In this document: positions 21,300 to 33,090 of the stretch, in pieces
How the letters are laid out: each line of letters starts with the position of its first letter
Numbering within the stretch: position 1 is the stretch's first letter
Assembly (NCBI GenBank): GCA_025506515.1
Contig: CM046443.1
Location: 46,172,504 to 46,236,503 of the forward strand
Origin: Flaveria trinervia
Lineage: Eukaryota; Streptophyta; Magnoliopsida; Asterales; Asteraceae
DNA length: 64,000 nucleotides
Direction: 5' to 3'
Position numbers and translations under genes: made by a program
The notes under the pieces: generated by a model
What the model saw: only the letters and a program-made list of their open reading frames with translations
Told to the model about the DNA's origin: nothing
Database searches by the model: none

Positions 21300-22457
21300 A
21301 ACTCTAGTCTATAGGCTACCTCTCCTACTCGAGCAATGATTCAGAATGGCCTTATGTAAACTTGCCCCGCTTTCTAAACCAAATGATACCCTTCCAAGGT
21401 GAGACTTTCAACATGACTCTATCACCCACCTGGAACTCAATCGGTCTATGTCGTTTATCAGCATACGACTTTTGCCTATCTTTAGCTGCCTTCATGTAGG
21501 CTTTGATCCTATCCAGTTTCTCAATTGTAGCCTCAACCACTTCGATGCTCCCTAACTCTTTATGGCCGATATCACCCCAACACATGGGTGTTCTACATCT
21601 CCTACCATATAGCATCTCATAAGGAGGCATACTGATACTGGCATGATAACTGTTGGTATATGAGAACTCAGCTAACGGTAAGTGTTCATCCCAACTTCGT
21701 CCGAAATCAATGACGCATGCCCGAAGCATATCTTCCAGCGTCTGAATCTTCCTCTCCGACTGACCATCCGTTTGAGGATGATAAGCCATGCTAATATGTA
21801 GCCTCGTCCCCATCGCATCGTGGAATTTCATCCAAAATTTGGATGTAAACCGAGTGTCGCGATCAGACATAATAGACACCAGTACACCATGACGGGTTAC
21901 AATCTCTTTAATGAAAAGATTCGCCAACCTCTCGAATGAATATGTCTCGCGACTCGGTAAGAAGTGAGCACTCTTCGTCAAACGATCGACGATCACCCAT
22001 ATAGCATCATACCCTTTCAAGGTATGTGGTAGCTTCGTAATGAAATTCATGGTGATGTGCTCCCAATTCTATTCGGTATATCCAAAGGTTGGATCTTCCC
22101 AGACCGCTTCTGATGCTTGGCCTTCACTTGTAAACAAGTAAGGCATTTACTCACCTACTCTACCACATCACGCTTCATACCCGGCTACCAATAATCTTTA
22201 TTCATGTCTTGGTACATCTTTGTAGCACCGGGATGAATAGAGTACCGAGTCTTGTGAGCTTCATCCATAATCTTCAAGCGTAGATCCCCAAAACGAGGAA
22301 TCCACATCCGTCTTAATAGGGTTATAACACCGAGTGTGTTTTCGCCCAATTCCGCAACCAGACATCTCATTCTTTCAGAGTTAAGATGATCTTCTTTCAA
22401 TGCCTTATCTTGAAACTCTTTGACTTGCTTCATCACATCAGAGGTCATGATCAACTG
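21300..22457 (-). pseudogene. Gypsy B integrase
   Basis: A 232-codon frame (22050-21352) carries the integrase core from MNFITKLPHTLKGYDAIWVI through IMSDRDTRFTSKFW and HPQTDGQSERKIQTLEDML. Second Asp and Glu are visible; the first Asp position reads Asn (MNFITKL against MDFITKL in gypsy A). The C-terminal GDRVMLKVSPWKGI motif follows. The zinc-binding N-terminus lies at 22517-22185 in another frame. The gypsy B sequence stops at 22457 at the junction with plus-strand gypsy sequence. Confidence 0.85.
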
Positions 22458-22612
22458 AGAAATAAAGTGGTTCCCCTGGTGCGTGTACAGGGAAGCACAG
22501 GAAGGGATCCGAGTCAACGTGGGAGACTGAGGAAGAAATGAGATAGCATTATTCGCGTTTGTTCAAGGAATAACAGGTTTAGGGGATGAAACCTATTTAA
22601 GGGGGGTGGACT
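22458..22612 (+). other. Extra gypsy 3' end in front of gypsy A's left LTR
   Basis: This 155-base plus-strand piece matches the end of the chromodomain region and polypurine tract of gypsy A (29530-29683) almost base for base, including TTTAAGGGGGGTGGACT. It precedes the left LTR, where host sequence should be. It implies that gypsy A was once part of a tandem (internal-LTR-internal-LTR). Confidence 0.85.
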
Positions 22613-24697
22613 TGTAACACCCGGTTATTTATCTATTTTGAAGCCGACGAAGGAAGAAAAAGAAATAAAGTGCAAAGTCGGGGGACCAAACTCGCCAACG
22701 AGAGAAAGTTGGGAATGTGGGAGTATTTAAGGGAGAGGGCAACCCATACCCTCTCCCCACACCCACCAAAATTAGCCAAAGAAAGAGGAGAAGAGAGAAA
22801 AAGGAGAAAAAAGTTGGTTCGGGTTGGTTCGAGTGGTCAAAATTGTTGAGAAGCAGGTCAAATTGAAGCTCTACTCATTGTGGTCATTTGTGTGAGTTCT
22901 AGGACCCCTCCTTTAAACGTTTTTGAATGATTTGGGGCTAGAAAACATTTGAAATCGGGTTCTTGTGTGTGTGTGTGTATGTTTGACCCATATGTGTGTA
23001 TGTACGTCTGTGTATGATGCGTTTGAGCCTTGTTTGTGAGCTTGTGTGTGCTTGAATGATGTTGTGGTATGCATCTCTAAGGTTCAGGATGGTCGATTTG
23101 GGCTTAAAATGGGTTTACATGAGTTTGGAGGCTGAAAATGCTCGGCTGCAGTCGGGATGAACTGCATTCTGCATCAGCTAGGGCTAGGCGACCGACTGGA
23201 GGCCGAATGGAGGCCATACGGCCGAATAGGGTGTGATTGGGGTCCATTTGCACGATTGAGGTCCATTCGCACGATTGAGGGTCCATTCGCATGATTGAAA
23301 GGCCAGTCGCATGGAGGTCATGCGATTGAAGGTCCAATCGCATAAGTGCTCATCCGCATTAGTGCCGTTCGCATGTGTGTTCATCCACATTGGTTCATTC
23401 GCATGATGCTCAGTCGCATGGAGGCCATGCGACTGAAGGGTTTCCATACGCCTTAATAGGGCTGTTGCACCTGAGGAGAAGTGTAGTTCGACTTCTGACC
23501 TTCGGGGGAAAGTGCAGATGTAAGTTTGACATAAAGGTTCCTGTAAGAGCATGTATGATGATGATTGAGGCCTTAGAGAGCATGTTGGGCATGATGATGA
23601 TGATTTTGCATGATTATGCATGTTATGTGTGTATGATGTTGCCCTGTATGATGTTGATGACTGTGTATGTTATGTTCCATGTTACGATGTATGTTTATCT
23701 TCCTGTGGCTTTACGTGTGATGTTAATGAATAAATGAAGTATTATGTAACGTAAAGTGAAAGATAAAGAAAAGAGGAACATGAAGTAAGAATGCATGCAT
23801 TAACGAGCAATGAAAGTAAAGGTAGTCTGGTAAGCATGGTATGTACATCAAGGTCTTTCTTTTTGATTGACCATTTGCATAGAACTATTGCTGCATACGT
23901 TAGGTGTTGTGAGCACAAGGTGCGATGCACCGTTATAGAAGATCTATGATCAGCCTAGGTCTAGAACCATGAACAGAAAGGTATCGCATATGGCAATGGT
24001 ACACCTACATTCATACCTTAGGTACTATGACCACGAGGTGCGGTGCACCGTTATAGAAGGTCTGTGACAGGCCTAGGTCCAGAACCATGAACAGAAAGGT
24101 ATTGCATAGTAAACCTAAACTTTACCTTAGGTGCTGCGACCATGAGGTGCGGTGCACCATTATAGAAGGTCTGTCATAGGCCTAGGTCCAGTACCATGAA
24201 CAGAAGGGTAAGGTTTATGGTTGATAGAAGGGAAAAGTAAAGAATGAAGCATGAAAGCTTAAAGAAGATAATGATGATATTATCTGTACGTATGTATGAT
24301 GTATGATCACGAACGAATGGAAAGTATAGTATGATTTTGAAAGAAAGTAAAGAATGGTTTTATGAAAGAAAAGTATGTTTTATTAGAAAACTAGAACTCA
24401 CTCAGCAACGCTGACTTTTATGTGTTTCCATTTGGCAGGTAATGGTTGCTGAGGATGGCATGGGCGGCTACTCGGCTCTTTTGTGATGGCATCCATTTAT
24501 TTAACGCTTTTATGATGTAATGCAACAATGTATTTTGTAACTGATTAACGCTGTATTATTTGGCAAAAGTTTTTATAATGACTTGAGATGTTATTTTTGA
24601 ATGTTTCGGCTGCAATATTTTCATGAGGCAAATATAATTATATGTTTTATATGCGATGAGAACCCAACTGTAAGCGTCCCGGGAACGGGGCCTTACA
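22613..24697 (+). repeat. Left LTR of gypsy A
   Basis: TGTAACACCCGG...GGGGCCTTACA. Contents: TATTTAAG promoter motif (22724-22731), a GTGAGTTCTAGGACCCC block (22892), ATTCGCATGATTG-type short repeats (23220-23450), an ATGATG-rich zone, three tandem 110-120-bp units, and the conserved 3' block with CTCAGCAAC/GTTGCTGAG (24401-24409, 24445-24453). Confidence 0.93.
23894..24215 (+). repeat. Three tandem 110-120-bp units in gypsy A LTR
   Basis: Units start near 23894, 24012 and 24121 and share GCACCGTTATAGAAGRTCT and CCTAGGTC. The right LTR repeats them at about 30980, 31098 and 31207. They are homologous in layout and partly in sequence to the units of LTR E. Confidence 0.85.
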
Positions 24698-24699
24698 AG

Positions 24700-24713
24700 T
24701 TGGTATCAGAGCC
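24700..24713 (+). promoter_or_regulatory. Primer-binding site of gypsy A
   Basis: TTGGTATCAGAGCC lies two bases after the LTR. It is complementary to the 3' end of initiator-Met tRNA. Confidence 0.9.
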
Positions 24714-25045
24714 AAAGTTTAAGTGAAATGGGTAAATTTTCAAAATAAACCTTAACTTAAACTGAGAATAGGACAGGAAGGGAACGGGATGCCAATCTGA
24801 GTAGCTGCGTACCATTAGGTATTTTCGTTAAATTAACTGGTATTATGTGCGCATGGTATGTGGTTATGTGTTGTATGTAGATTTAAATACTGATATAGTT
24901 AGGATAGGTAATGCTCAGGGTGTGAAGAGAAAAGTAAGTGGCTAATCACAACTCGCCACTGTAATTAGTGAGTTACTATACTTGACATAAACTGAGCTGT
25001 TCCTTGAATGGAAATGTTGGTGTTTGAATCTTCAGTGTGCGTGTG

Positions 25046-25973
25046 ATGGCCGGTGGTAGATGTTCGAAAGTTTCAAGGGGTGGAGGTCACGGTGCTGAAC
25101 CGCGACCCAAGAGAGGAGACCCAGAGTTGAAAAGGTGGTTCATGAAGAACCAGAGACGCCTCATTCGGAGGGTGACGACGAAAGCGCCAATTTGAGGGCA
25201 TCAGTAAAGGAGGCTGTTGTAGAAGAAAGGTCATGCAGAGAATCTTACCGTCTGTGGTGAACGAAGTGATTAAGGTTGTCTGGAAAGGGGAAAGAAAGGA
25301 GAGGAACAGGTCCTCGGGAGAACGGGAACAACCAGAACCAGAAACGGTTTTATCTGATGACGAGAAGGAAGAAGAAGAGCCTGCGTCGGAGGCGGCACGA
25401 GGCTGTAACTATGGGGCGTTTATGAGATGCAAGCCCCCAACTTTCGATGGAAATGGCATTGCTACTGCTGCTCATTGGTGGGTGAGGGAAATAGAGGTTG
25501 TTCTTGATATCAGTGAATACCGTGAAGACTAGAAGGTGAAGTTCGCTACCCACTCTTTTGTGGATTCGGCTCTGTGCTGGTGGGACAACATTGTCCAAGC
25601 CAAGGGTAGCAGGGCCATCGGGAGGATAAGGTGGTCTGAACTAAAAAAGTTGGTGATTGATGAGTTTTGTCCTCATCGGGAAATGGATAAGGTCGAAAGG
25701 GAGTTCTTGCAACTGGAGGCGGGAACTATGACGCACGAGTAGTACACCACGAAATTCAATGAGATGGCATGTCTGGTGCCGGATCAGGTGACACCTCTGT
25801 CTCAAAAAATCAAGAGGTGCATTCTAGGTTTGCCAGCGGATATTCGCAGGCACATGATCGCTGCCCGGCCGAGCACGTTTAGATCGGTGATGGATTTGGC
25901 AAGGAGATTGTATGATGAGAGGACGGTGGTGGTGAATGAAGGTGGAAAGAAGAGTGGTGGTGTTAGAAACTAG
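25046..25973 (+). pseudogene. Gypsy A gag
   Basis: The start is ATG 25046 (AGGRCSKVSRGGG), parallel to GGRSFKASRGGG in gypsy B. Next come an acidic stretch, then the retrotransposon-gag domain from RCKPPTFDGNG (25425) through LCWWDNIV and FCPHREMDKVEREFLQLEAG. Frame is lost near 25115, with stops at 25530, 25740 and 25971. The TAG at 25530 is also present at the matching codon in gypsy B (46528-46526). Gag forms the particle; the knuckles follow in the next frame. Confidence 0.85.
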
Positions 25974-26027
25974 CAGGGGAAGAGGTTTGGTCGGGGTAAT
26001 GCTTCGACGGGTAACAAGAAGGCACGG

Positions 26028-26875
26028 GTGGACGACTGCCGTGTGGTCGCCTCGGGTGCGGGTATAAGGAAGTGTGATAGGTGTGGGAGAGAACATAGCG
26101 GGGAATGTAGGCTGGTGTTGAATATATGCTTCAAATGTGGAAAGTCGGGGCATATAGCCAAGGACTGTCATACGGTCTGGTGTTTTAACTGTGGCATGGA
26201 GGGCCACGTGAACAAGGATTCTAAGAAGCCTAGGGCTGAGAGTTCTTGGGTGAAGAAAACTGGAGATGAAGGACCAAGGGCGAGCGCCAGGGCATTCACG
26301 ATGACGCAGGAGGAGGCTAGGACGGACCCTGATGTTGTGTCCGGTATGTTTCTAGTGAACCAAACTTTAGCTTTCGTGTTATTTGACTCGGGTGTCGGTA
26401 AAAGTTTTATTTCTACTGCTTTCTGTGCTAAACTGCCTGTTAGTAGTAGACGTGTTGATACGCCCTTCAATGTAGAAACTACCATAGGTAAGTCTACCAG
26501 GATTTCTAAGATGATAGAGGGTTGTGACGTGGAACTAGAGGGTCATAAATTTCCGGTTAGACCCTTTGTGATGACCTTAGGTGGTTTCGATTTGGTTCTT
26601 GGGATGGATTGGTTAACAGACTTCGAGGCGAACATTGTGTGTCGCAAGAAGATGATTTTTCTAACAGCGCCTGATGGGAGTTCGGTAACTGTCTATGGAG
26701 ATCAAGTCATGACGATCCCGAAGGTGATTTCGATGGCGGTGGCGGGAAAGTGTATGAGGCGTGGATGTAGTGCCTACCTGGCCTATGTAAAGGATGTGGA
26801 TACGCCAACACCACAACTATTCAAGGTACCGGTTGTGTGTGACTTTCCAGACGTGTTCCCAGAGATTTATCAGGA
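26028..26875 (+). pseudogene. Gypsy A zinc knuckles and protease
   Basis: One open frame. It has CDRCGREHSGEC, CFKCGKSGHIAKDC and a third knuckle CFNCGMEGHVNKDS whose last Cys is Ser. The aspartic protease follows, with active site VLFDSGVGKSFIS and the flap/terminal motif LGMDWLTDFEANI. Three knuckles in a row before protease is usual for this chromovirus group. The frame runs into the RT linker and ends at 26915, overlapping the RT frame. Confidence 0.88.
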
Positions 26876-28180
26876 GTGCCACCTGAGCGTGAGATCGAGT
26901 TTCAGATTGATTTGATACCGGGTGCCCAACCTATTGCCAAGGCACCGTATCGGTTGGCTCCGACTGAGATGAAGGAGTTGATGGAGCAGTTGCAAGAGCT
27001 ACTGGATAAGGGGTTCATCAGACCGAGTATCTCTCCTTGGGGTGCTCCGGTCTTGTTTGTGAAGAAGAAAGACGGTAGTACGAGGATGTGTATTGACTAC
27101 CGCGAGCTGAATAAGTTGACAGTGAAGAACCGCTACCCCTTACCGAGAATTGATGATTTCTTTGATCAACTCCAGGGTGCCAGTTGGTTTTCAAGGATAG
27201 ACCTCCGATCTGGTTATCATCAGTTGAAGGTGAAGGAGCAGGATGTTCCTAAAACAGCTTTTCGCATGCGCTATGGTCACTACGAGTTTCTTGTCATGTC
27301 TTTTGGTTTGACCAACGCGCCAGCTGCCTTTATGGATTTGATGAACCATGTGTGTCGGCCGATGTTGGATAAATCAGTGATTGTGTTTATTGATGATATC
27401 CTGATTTATTCGAAGAGCGAGATTGAGCATGTCGGCCACATTCGGGAGGTGTTGGAGAGTTGAGAAAGGAGAAGTTGTACGCCAAGTTTTCCAAGTGCGC
27501 ATTTTGGTTACACAAGGTTCAATTCTTGGGTCATGTGGTGAATCCCGACGGGATTATGGTGGACCCAGCTAAGGTGGAGGCAGTGATGCAATGGAAGTCT
27601 CCTAAGACGCCATCCGAGATTCGTAGCTTCTTGGGTTTGGCGGGCTACTATAAGAGGTTTATCCAAGACATCTCTAAGATTGCTTCTCCACTGACTAAGT
27701 TGACCCGAAAAGATGCGAAGTTTGTATGGGGTCAAGCTCAAGAGAAGGCATTCGAAGAGTTGAAGGCAAGATTGACTCAAGCTCCTTAACTGTCATTACC
27801 CGATGGAAGTGAAGATCTAGTGGTTTATTCTGATGCCTCCTACTCGGGGTTGGGGTGCGTGTTAATGCAAAGAGGGAAGGTTATAGCTTATGCATCCCGG
27901 TAGTTGAAGGTTCATGAGGTCAATTATCCTACTCATGACTTGGAGCTAGCAGCCATGGTCTTTGCACTAAAGATTTGGAGGCACTATCTGTACGGGACGA
28001 AGTGCACCATATTCACTGACCACAAAAGCTTGAAGTACTTCTTCGAGCAAAAAGATCTGAACATGAGGCAGAGGAGATGGTTAGAACTTATCAAGGATTA
28101 TAATTGTTAGATCCATTACCATCCGGGCAAGCTAACGTGGTAGTTGATGCCCTTAGCCGAAAGGAGAGTCATGAACTGAT
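26876..28180 (+). pseudogene. Gypsy A reverse transcriptase and RNase H
   Basis: RT covers 26876-27463, with KKKDGSTRMCIDYRELN, RIDLRSGYHQLKVKE, and catalytic VFIDDILIYSKS (F-x-D-D). It continues one frame over at 27460-27789 (FLGHVVNPDG, FLGLAGYYKRFIQD). RNase H runs about 27810-28180 with YSDASYSGLG, NYPTHDLELAAMVFALK, TDHKSLKYFF and DALSRKE. Stops lie near 27787, 27901 and 28108. The RT palm is intact in letters. Confidence 0.92.
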
Positions 28181-29116
28181 TCGGGTGAAAGCATATCAAC
28201 TGATCATGACCTTTGATGTCATGAAGCAAGTCAAAGAGTTTCAAGATGAGGCACTGAAAGAAGATCATCTTAACTTTGAGAGGATGTGAGGTCTGGTTGG
28301 GGAATTGGGTGAAAACACACTTGGTGTTAAAACCCGATTTGAACGGGTGGGATTCCTCGTTTTGGGGATCTACGGGTGAAGATAATGGATGAGGCTCACA
28401 AGACTTGATACTCCATTCATCCTGATGCCACAAAGATGTACCAAGACATGAAGAAGAATTATTGGTGGCCGGGTATGAAGCGCGATATGGTGGAGTATGT
28501 GAGTAAGTGCCTTACTTGCTTACAGGTGAAGGCCGAGCATCAAAAGCCGTATGGGAAGATCCAACCTTTGGATATACCAGAATGGAAGTGGAAGCACATC
28601 ACCATGGATTTCATTACGAAGCTGCCACGTACTCCGAAAGGGTACGATGCCATATGGGTGATTGTCGACCACTTGACGAAGAGTGCTCACTTCCTGCCGA
28701 TCCGCGAGACGTATTCATCTAAGAGGTTGGCTGATCTGTTCATCAAGGAAATTGTAACTCGTCATGGTGTGCCGGTGTCTATTATGTCTGATCGTGACAC
28801 CCGGATTACCTCCAAATTCTGGAAGAAATTCCACGACGCCATGGGGACGAGGTTACATATTAGCACGGCTTATCATCCCTAAACTGATGGTCAGTCAGAG
28901 AGGACCATTTAGACATTGGAGGACATGCTTCGGGCATGTGTGATTGATTTTGGGGGAATTTGGGATGACCACCTACCGTTAGCCGAATTCTCATACAACA
29001 ACAGCTATCATGCCAGCATCAGTATGCCACCATACGAGATGCTATATGGTAGGAGATGCAGGACACCCGTTTGTTGGGGTGATATTGGTCAGAAGGAATT
29101 GGGGAGCGCGCGGTAA
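28181..29116 (+). pseudogene. Gypsy A integrase
   Basis: The zinc-binding region ends in YWWPGMKRDMVEYVSKCLTC. The core has ITMDFITKLPRTPKG (first Asp), IMSDRDTRITSKFW (second Asp) and TDGQSER (Glu), then FSYNNSYHASISMPPYEML. Stops at about 28287, 28880 and 28909 break it; the last two are C-to-T changes in CAA/CAG codons. The same domain is more open in gypsy B. Confidence 0.9.
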
Positions 29117-29625
29117 TCGAGGCTATGACTGAGAAGCTCGAAAAGATCAAAGCCTTCATGAAGGCAGCCAAAGATAGACAGAAGTCGTATGCTGATAAAC
29201 GACGCAGGCTGATTGAGTTCCAGGTGGGTGACCGAGTTATGTTGAAGGTCTCACCTTGGAAGGGTATCATTCGTTTCCGAAAGCAGGGCAAGTTGAGCCC
29301 AAGGTATATAGGCCCTTTCCGAATCATCGCTCGAGTAGGAGAGGTGGCCTATAGATTGGAGTTACCGGATGAGTTCATGGAATTCACCCGACATTCCATG
29401 TATCTCATCTGAGAAAGTGCTTAGCTGATGAAGACATGACTGTTCCACTGGAGGATATCAAAGTAGACGAACGTCTCAATTATGTGGAGCAACCGGTGGC
29501 AATCATCGATCAAAAAGAGAAAAGGTTGAGAAATAAAGTGGTTCCCCTGGTGTGTGTACAGTGGAAGCACAGGAAGGGATAGAGTCAACGTGGGGGACTA
29601 AGGAAGAAATGAGATAGCATTATCC
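29117..29625 (+). pseudogene. Gypsy A integrase C-terminus and chromodomain-like tail
   Basis: YADKRRRLIEFQVGDRVMLK then SPRYIGPFRIIARVGEVAYR gives the GPY/F module. After a frame change at about 29412, LRKCLADEDMTVPLEDI..VEQPVAIID and VQWKHRKG lead to a damaged chromodomain end. The polypurine tract follows. Confidence 0.8.
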
Positions 29626-29669
29626 GCATTTGTTCGAGGAATAACAGGTTTCAGGGACGAAACCTATTT

Positions 29670-29681
29670 AAGGGGGGTGGA
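29670..29681 (+). promoter_or_regulatory. Polypurine tract of gypsy A
   Basis: AAGGGGGGTGGA stands directly before the right LTR. The same tract is at 22599-22610 in the extra 3' end. Confidence 0.85.
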
Positions 29682-29683
29682 CT

Positions 29684-31781
29684 TGTAACACCCGTTATTT
29701 ATCTATTTTGAAGCCGACGAAGGAAGAAAAAGAAATAAAGTCCAAAGTCGAGGGACCAAACTCGCCAACGAGAGAAATTTGGGAAAGTGGGAGTATTTAA
29801 GGGAGAGGGCAACCCTTACCCTCTCCCCACACCCACCAAAATCAGCCAAAGAAAGAGGAGAAGAGAGAAAAAGGAGAAAAAAGTTGGTTCGGGTTGGTTC
29901 GAGTGGCCAAAATTGTTGAGAAGCGGGTCAAATCGAAGCTCTACTCGTTGTGGTCGCTTGTGTGAGTTCTAGGACCCCTCCTTTAAACGTTTTTGAATGA
30001 TTTGGCCCTGGAAAAGGTCTGAAATCGGGTTTTTTGTGTGTGTGTATGTTTGACCCGTATGTGTGTATGTACGTGTGTGTATGATGCATTTGAGCCTTGT
30101 TTGTGAGCTTGTGTGTGCTTGAATGATGTTGTGGTATGCATCTCTAAGATTTAGGATGGTCGATTTGGGCTTAAAATGGGTTTAGATGAGTTTGGAGGCC
30201 GAAAACCCTCGGCTGCAGTCGGGATGAATTGCATTCTTCATCAGCTAGGGCTAGGCGACCGATTGGAGGCTAAATGGAGGCCATACGGGCGAATAGGGTG
30301 CGATTGGGGTCCATTCGCATGATTTAGGACCATTCGCACGATTAAGGACCATTCACATGATTGAGGGTCCATTCGCACGATTCAAAGGCCAGTCGCATGG
30401 AGGTCATGCGATTGAAGGTCCAGTCGCATAAGTGCACATCCGCATTAGTCCCATTCGCATGAGTGTTCATCCGCATTGGTTCATTCGCATGATGCTTAGT
30501 CGCATGAAGGCCATGCGACTGAACGGTGTCCATACACCTGAATAGGGCTGTTGCACTCGAGGAGAAGTGTAGTTTGACTTCTGACTTTCGGGGGAAAGTG
30601 CAGATGTAAGTTTGACGTAAAGGTTCCTGTAAGAGCATGTAAGATGACAATTGAGGCCTTAGAGAGCATGTTGGGCATGATGATGATGATGTTGCATGAT
30701 TATGCATGTTATGTATGTATGATTTTGCCCTATATGATGTTGATGACTGTGTATGTTATGTTCCATGTTACGATGTATGTTTATCTTTCCTGTGGCTTTA
30801 CGTGTGATGTTAATGAATAATGAAGTATTATGTAACGTAAAGTGAAAGATAAAGAAAAAAGGAACATGAAGTAAGAATGCATGCATTAACGAGTAATGAA
30901 AGTAAAAGTAGTCTGGTAAGCATGGTATGTACATCAGGGTCTTTCTTTGTGATTGACCATTTGCATAGAACTATTGCTGCATACCTTAGCTGTTGTGACC
31001 ACAAGGTGCAATGCACCATTATAGAAGGTCTATGATAGGCCTTGGTCCAAAACCATGAACAGAAATGTATCACATATGGCAATGGTACACCTACATTCAT
31101 ACCTTAAGTACTGTGACCACGAGGTGCAATGCACCGTTATAGAAGGTCTGTGATAGGCCTAGGTCCAGAACCACGAATAGAAAGGTATTGCATAGTAAAC
31201 CTAACTTTACCTTACGTGTTGCGACCATGAGGTGCGGTGTACCGTTATAGAAGGTCTGTGATAGGCCTAGGTCTAGTGTCATGAACAGAAGGATAAGGTT
31301 TATGGTTGATAGAAGGGAAAAGTAAAGAATGAAGCATGAAAGATTAAAGAAGATAATGATGATATTATCTATATGTATGTATGATTTATGATCACAAACG
31401 AATGTAAAGTATAGTATGATTTTGAAAGAAAGTAAAGAATGGTTTTACGAAAGAAAAGTATGTTTTATTATAAAACTAGAACTCACTCAGCAACGCTGAC
31501 TTTTATGTGTTTCCAGTTGGCAGGTAATGGTTGCTGAGGATGGCATGGGCGGCTACTCGGCTCTTTTGGGATGGCATCCATTTATTTAACACTTTTGTGA
31601 TGTAATGCAAAAATGTATTTTGTAACTGATTAACGCTGTATTATTTGGCAAAAGTTTTTATATGAAATGAGATGTCATTTTTGAACGTTTCCGCTGCAAT
31701 ATTTTCATGAAGCAAGTGTAATTATATGTTTTATGTGCGATGAGAACCCAACTGTAAGCGTCCTGGGAACGGGGCCTTACA
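29684..31781 (+). repeat. Right LTR of gypsy A
   Basis: 2098 bases, the partner of 22613-24697. It keeps the TTTCCAG acceptor-like motif (31511-31517) that reads TTTCCAT in the left LTR. Gypsy B sequence resumes at 31782. Confidence 0.93.
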
Positions 31782-33090
31782 TCGGCTCGGGTCTCTTCTT
31801 TCGGCTAAGGGCATCCGCCACCACGTTGGCTTTGCCCGGATGGTAATGGATCTCGTAATCATAGTCTTTTATAAGCTCCAACCATCTCCTCTGCCTTACG
31901 TTCAGGTCCTTCTGCTCGAAGAAGTACTTCAAGCTCTTGTGGTCAATGAATATGGTGCACTTTGTACCGTATAGGTAGTGCCTCCATATCTTTAACGCGA
32001 AGACCACAGCTACTAACTCCAAGTCATGAGTAGGGTAATTAACCTCATGAACCTTTAACTATCAGGATGCATAGGTTATAGCTTTTCCCGTCTGCATTAA
32101 CACACACCCCCAACCCCGAGTAGGAAGCATCAGAAGAAACCACCAGATCTTCGCTTCCATCGGGTAATGACAGAACAAGAGCTTGATTCAACCTCGCCTT
32201 CAACTCCCCGAACGCCTTCTCTTGAGCTTGAACCCATACAAACTTTACATCTTTATGGGTCAACTTGGTTAGTGGAGAAGCGATCTTAGAGAAGTCTTGA
32301 ACGAATCTTGTGTAGTAGCCCGCCAAACCCAAGAAACTACGAATCTCAGATGGCGTCTTTGGAGACTTCCATTGCATCACTGCCTCCACCTTTGCCGGAT
32401 CCACCATAATCCCCTCAAGATTTACCACGTGACCCAAGAATTGAACCTCGCGCAACCAGAATGCGCACTTGGAGAATTTAGCATAGAACTTCTCCCTCCT
32501 CAACGTCTCTAACACCTCTTGAATGTGACTGGCATGCTCCTTTTCACTCTTGGAATAAATCAAGATATCATCGATAAACACAATCACTAATTTATTTAAC
32601 ATCGGCCGACACACTCGATTCATCAAGTCCATAAAAGCAGCTGGTGCATTGGTCAAACCAAATGACATAAGGAGAAACTCGTAGTGACCATAACGCATGC
32701 GAAAAGTTGTTTTAGGAATGTCTTGCTCTTTAACCTTCATCTGATAATAACCCGATCGAAGGTCTATCCTCGAGAACCAACTGGCACCTTGAAACTGATC
32801 GAATAGGTCATCAATTCTCGGTAACGGGTATCGATTCTTTATTGTCAACTTATTCAGCTCACGGTAATTGATACACATCCTTATGCTACCGTCTTTCTTC
32901 TTCACAAATAAGACCGGAGCACCCCAAGGAGAGATACTCGGTCTAATGAACCCCTTGTCAAGCATCTCTTGCAATTGCTCCATCAACTCTTTCATCTCAG
33001 TCAGAGCCAACCGATATGGTGCCTTGGCAACAGGTTGGGCACCCGGTATTAGATCAATCTGAAACTCGATCTCGTGGTTTGGTGGCACTC
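31782..33090 (-). pseudogene. Gypsy B reverse transcriptase and RNase H
   Basis: The minus-strand RT frame of 347 codons (33088-32045) is nearly intact: KKKDGSIRMCINYRELN, RIDLRSGYYQMKVKEQD, VFIDDILIYSKSEKEH, FLGLAGYYTRFVQD and SSDASYSGLG. It shifts near 32050 into RNase H (32022-31777), ending YHPGKANVVADALSRKKRPE at the junction with gypsy A. It is clearly the same family as gypsy A, with many substitutions. Confidence 0.92.

Larger units (their letters stand above)
22613..31781 (+). mobile_element. Gypsy element A, full-length chromovirus-like (Tekay/Del type), inactive
   Basis: Plus strand, 9.17 kb, with two LTRs (2085 and 2098 bases), an iMet-type primer site, gag with three zinc knuckles, protease, RT, RNase H, integrase, a chromodomain-like tail and a polypurine tract. 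In the first 150 bases the LTRs differ at about five substitutions, so insertion is not very recent. At least nine in-frame stops and several frameshifts are seen. It lies inside gypsy B with no target duplication, and about 20 bases of gypsy B are missing at the junction. Confidence 0.92.

Noticed and set aside
23184..23737. Open frames on both strands with His/Met-rich peptides (also 30342-30934)
   Set aside because: Inside gypsy A LTRs, produced by ATTCGCATG and ATGATG repeats; no codon-usage or domain evidence.
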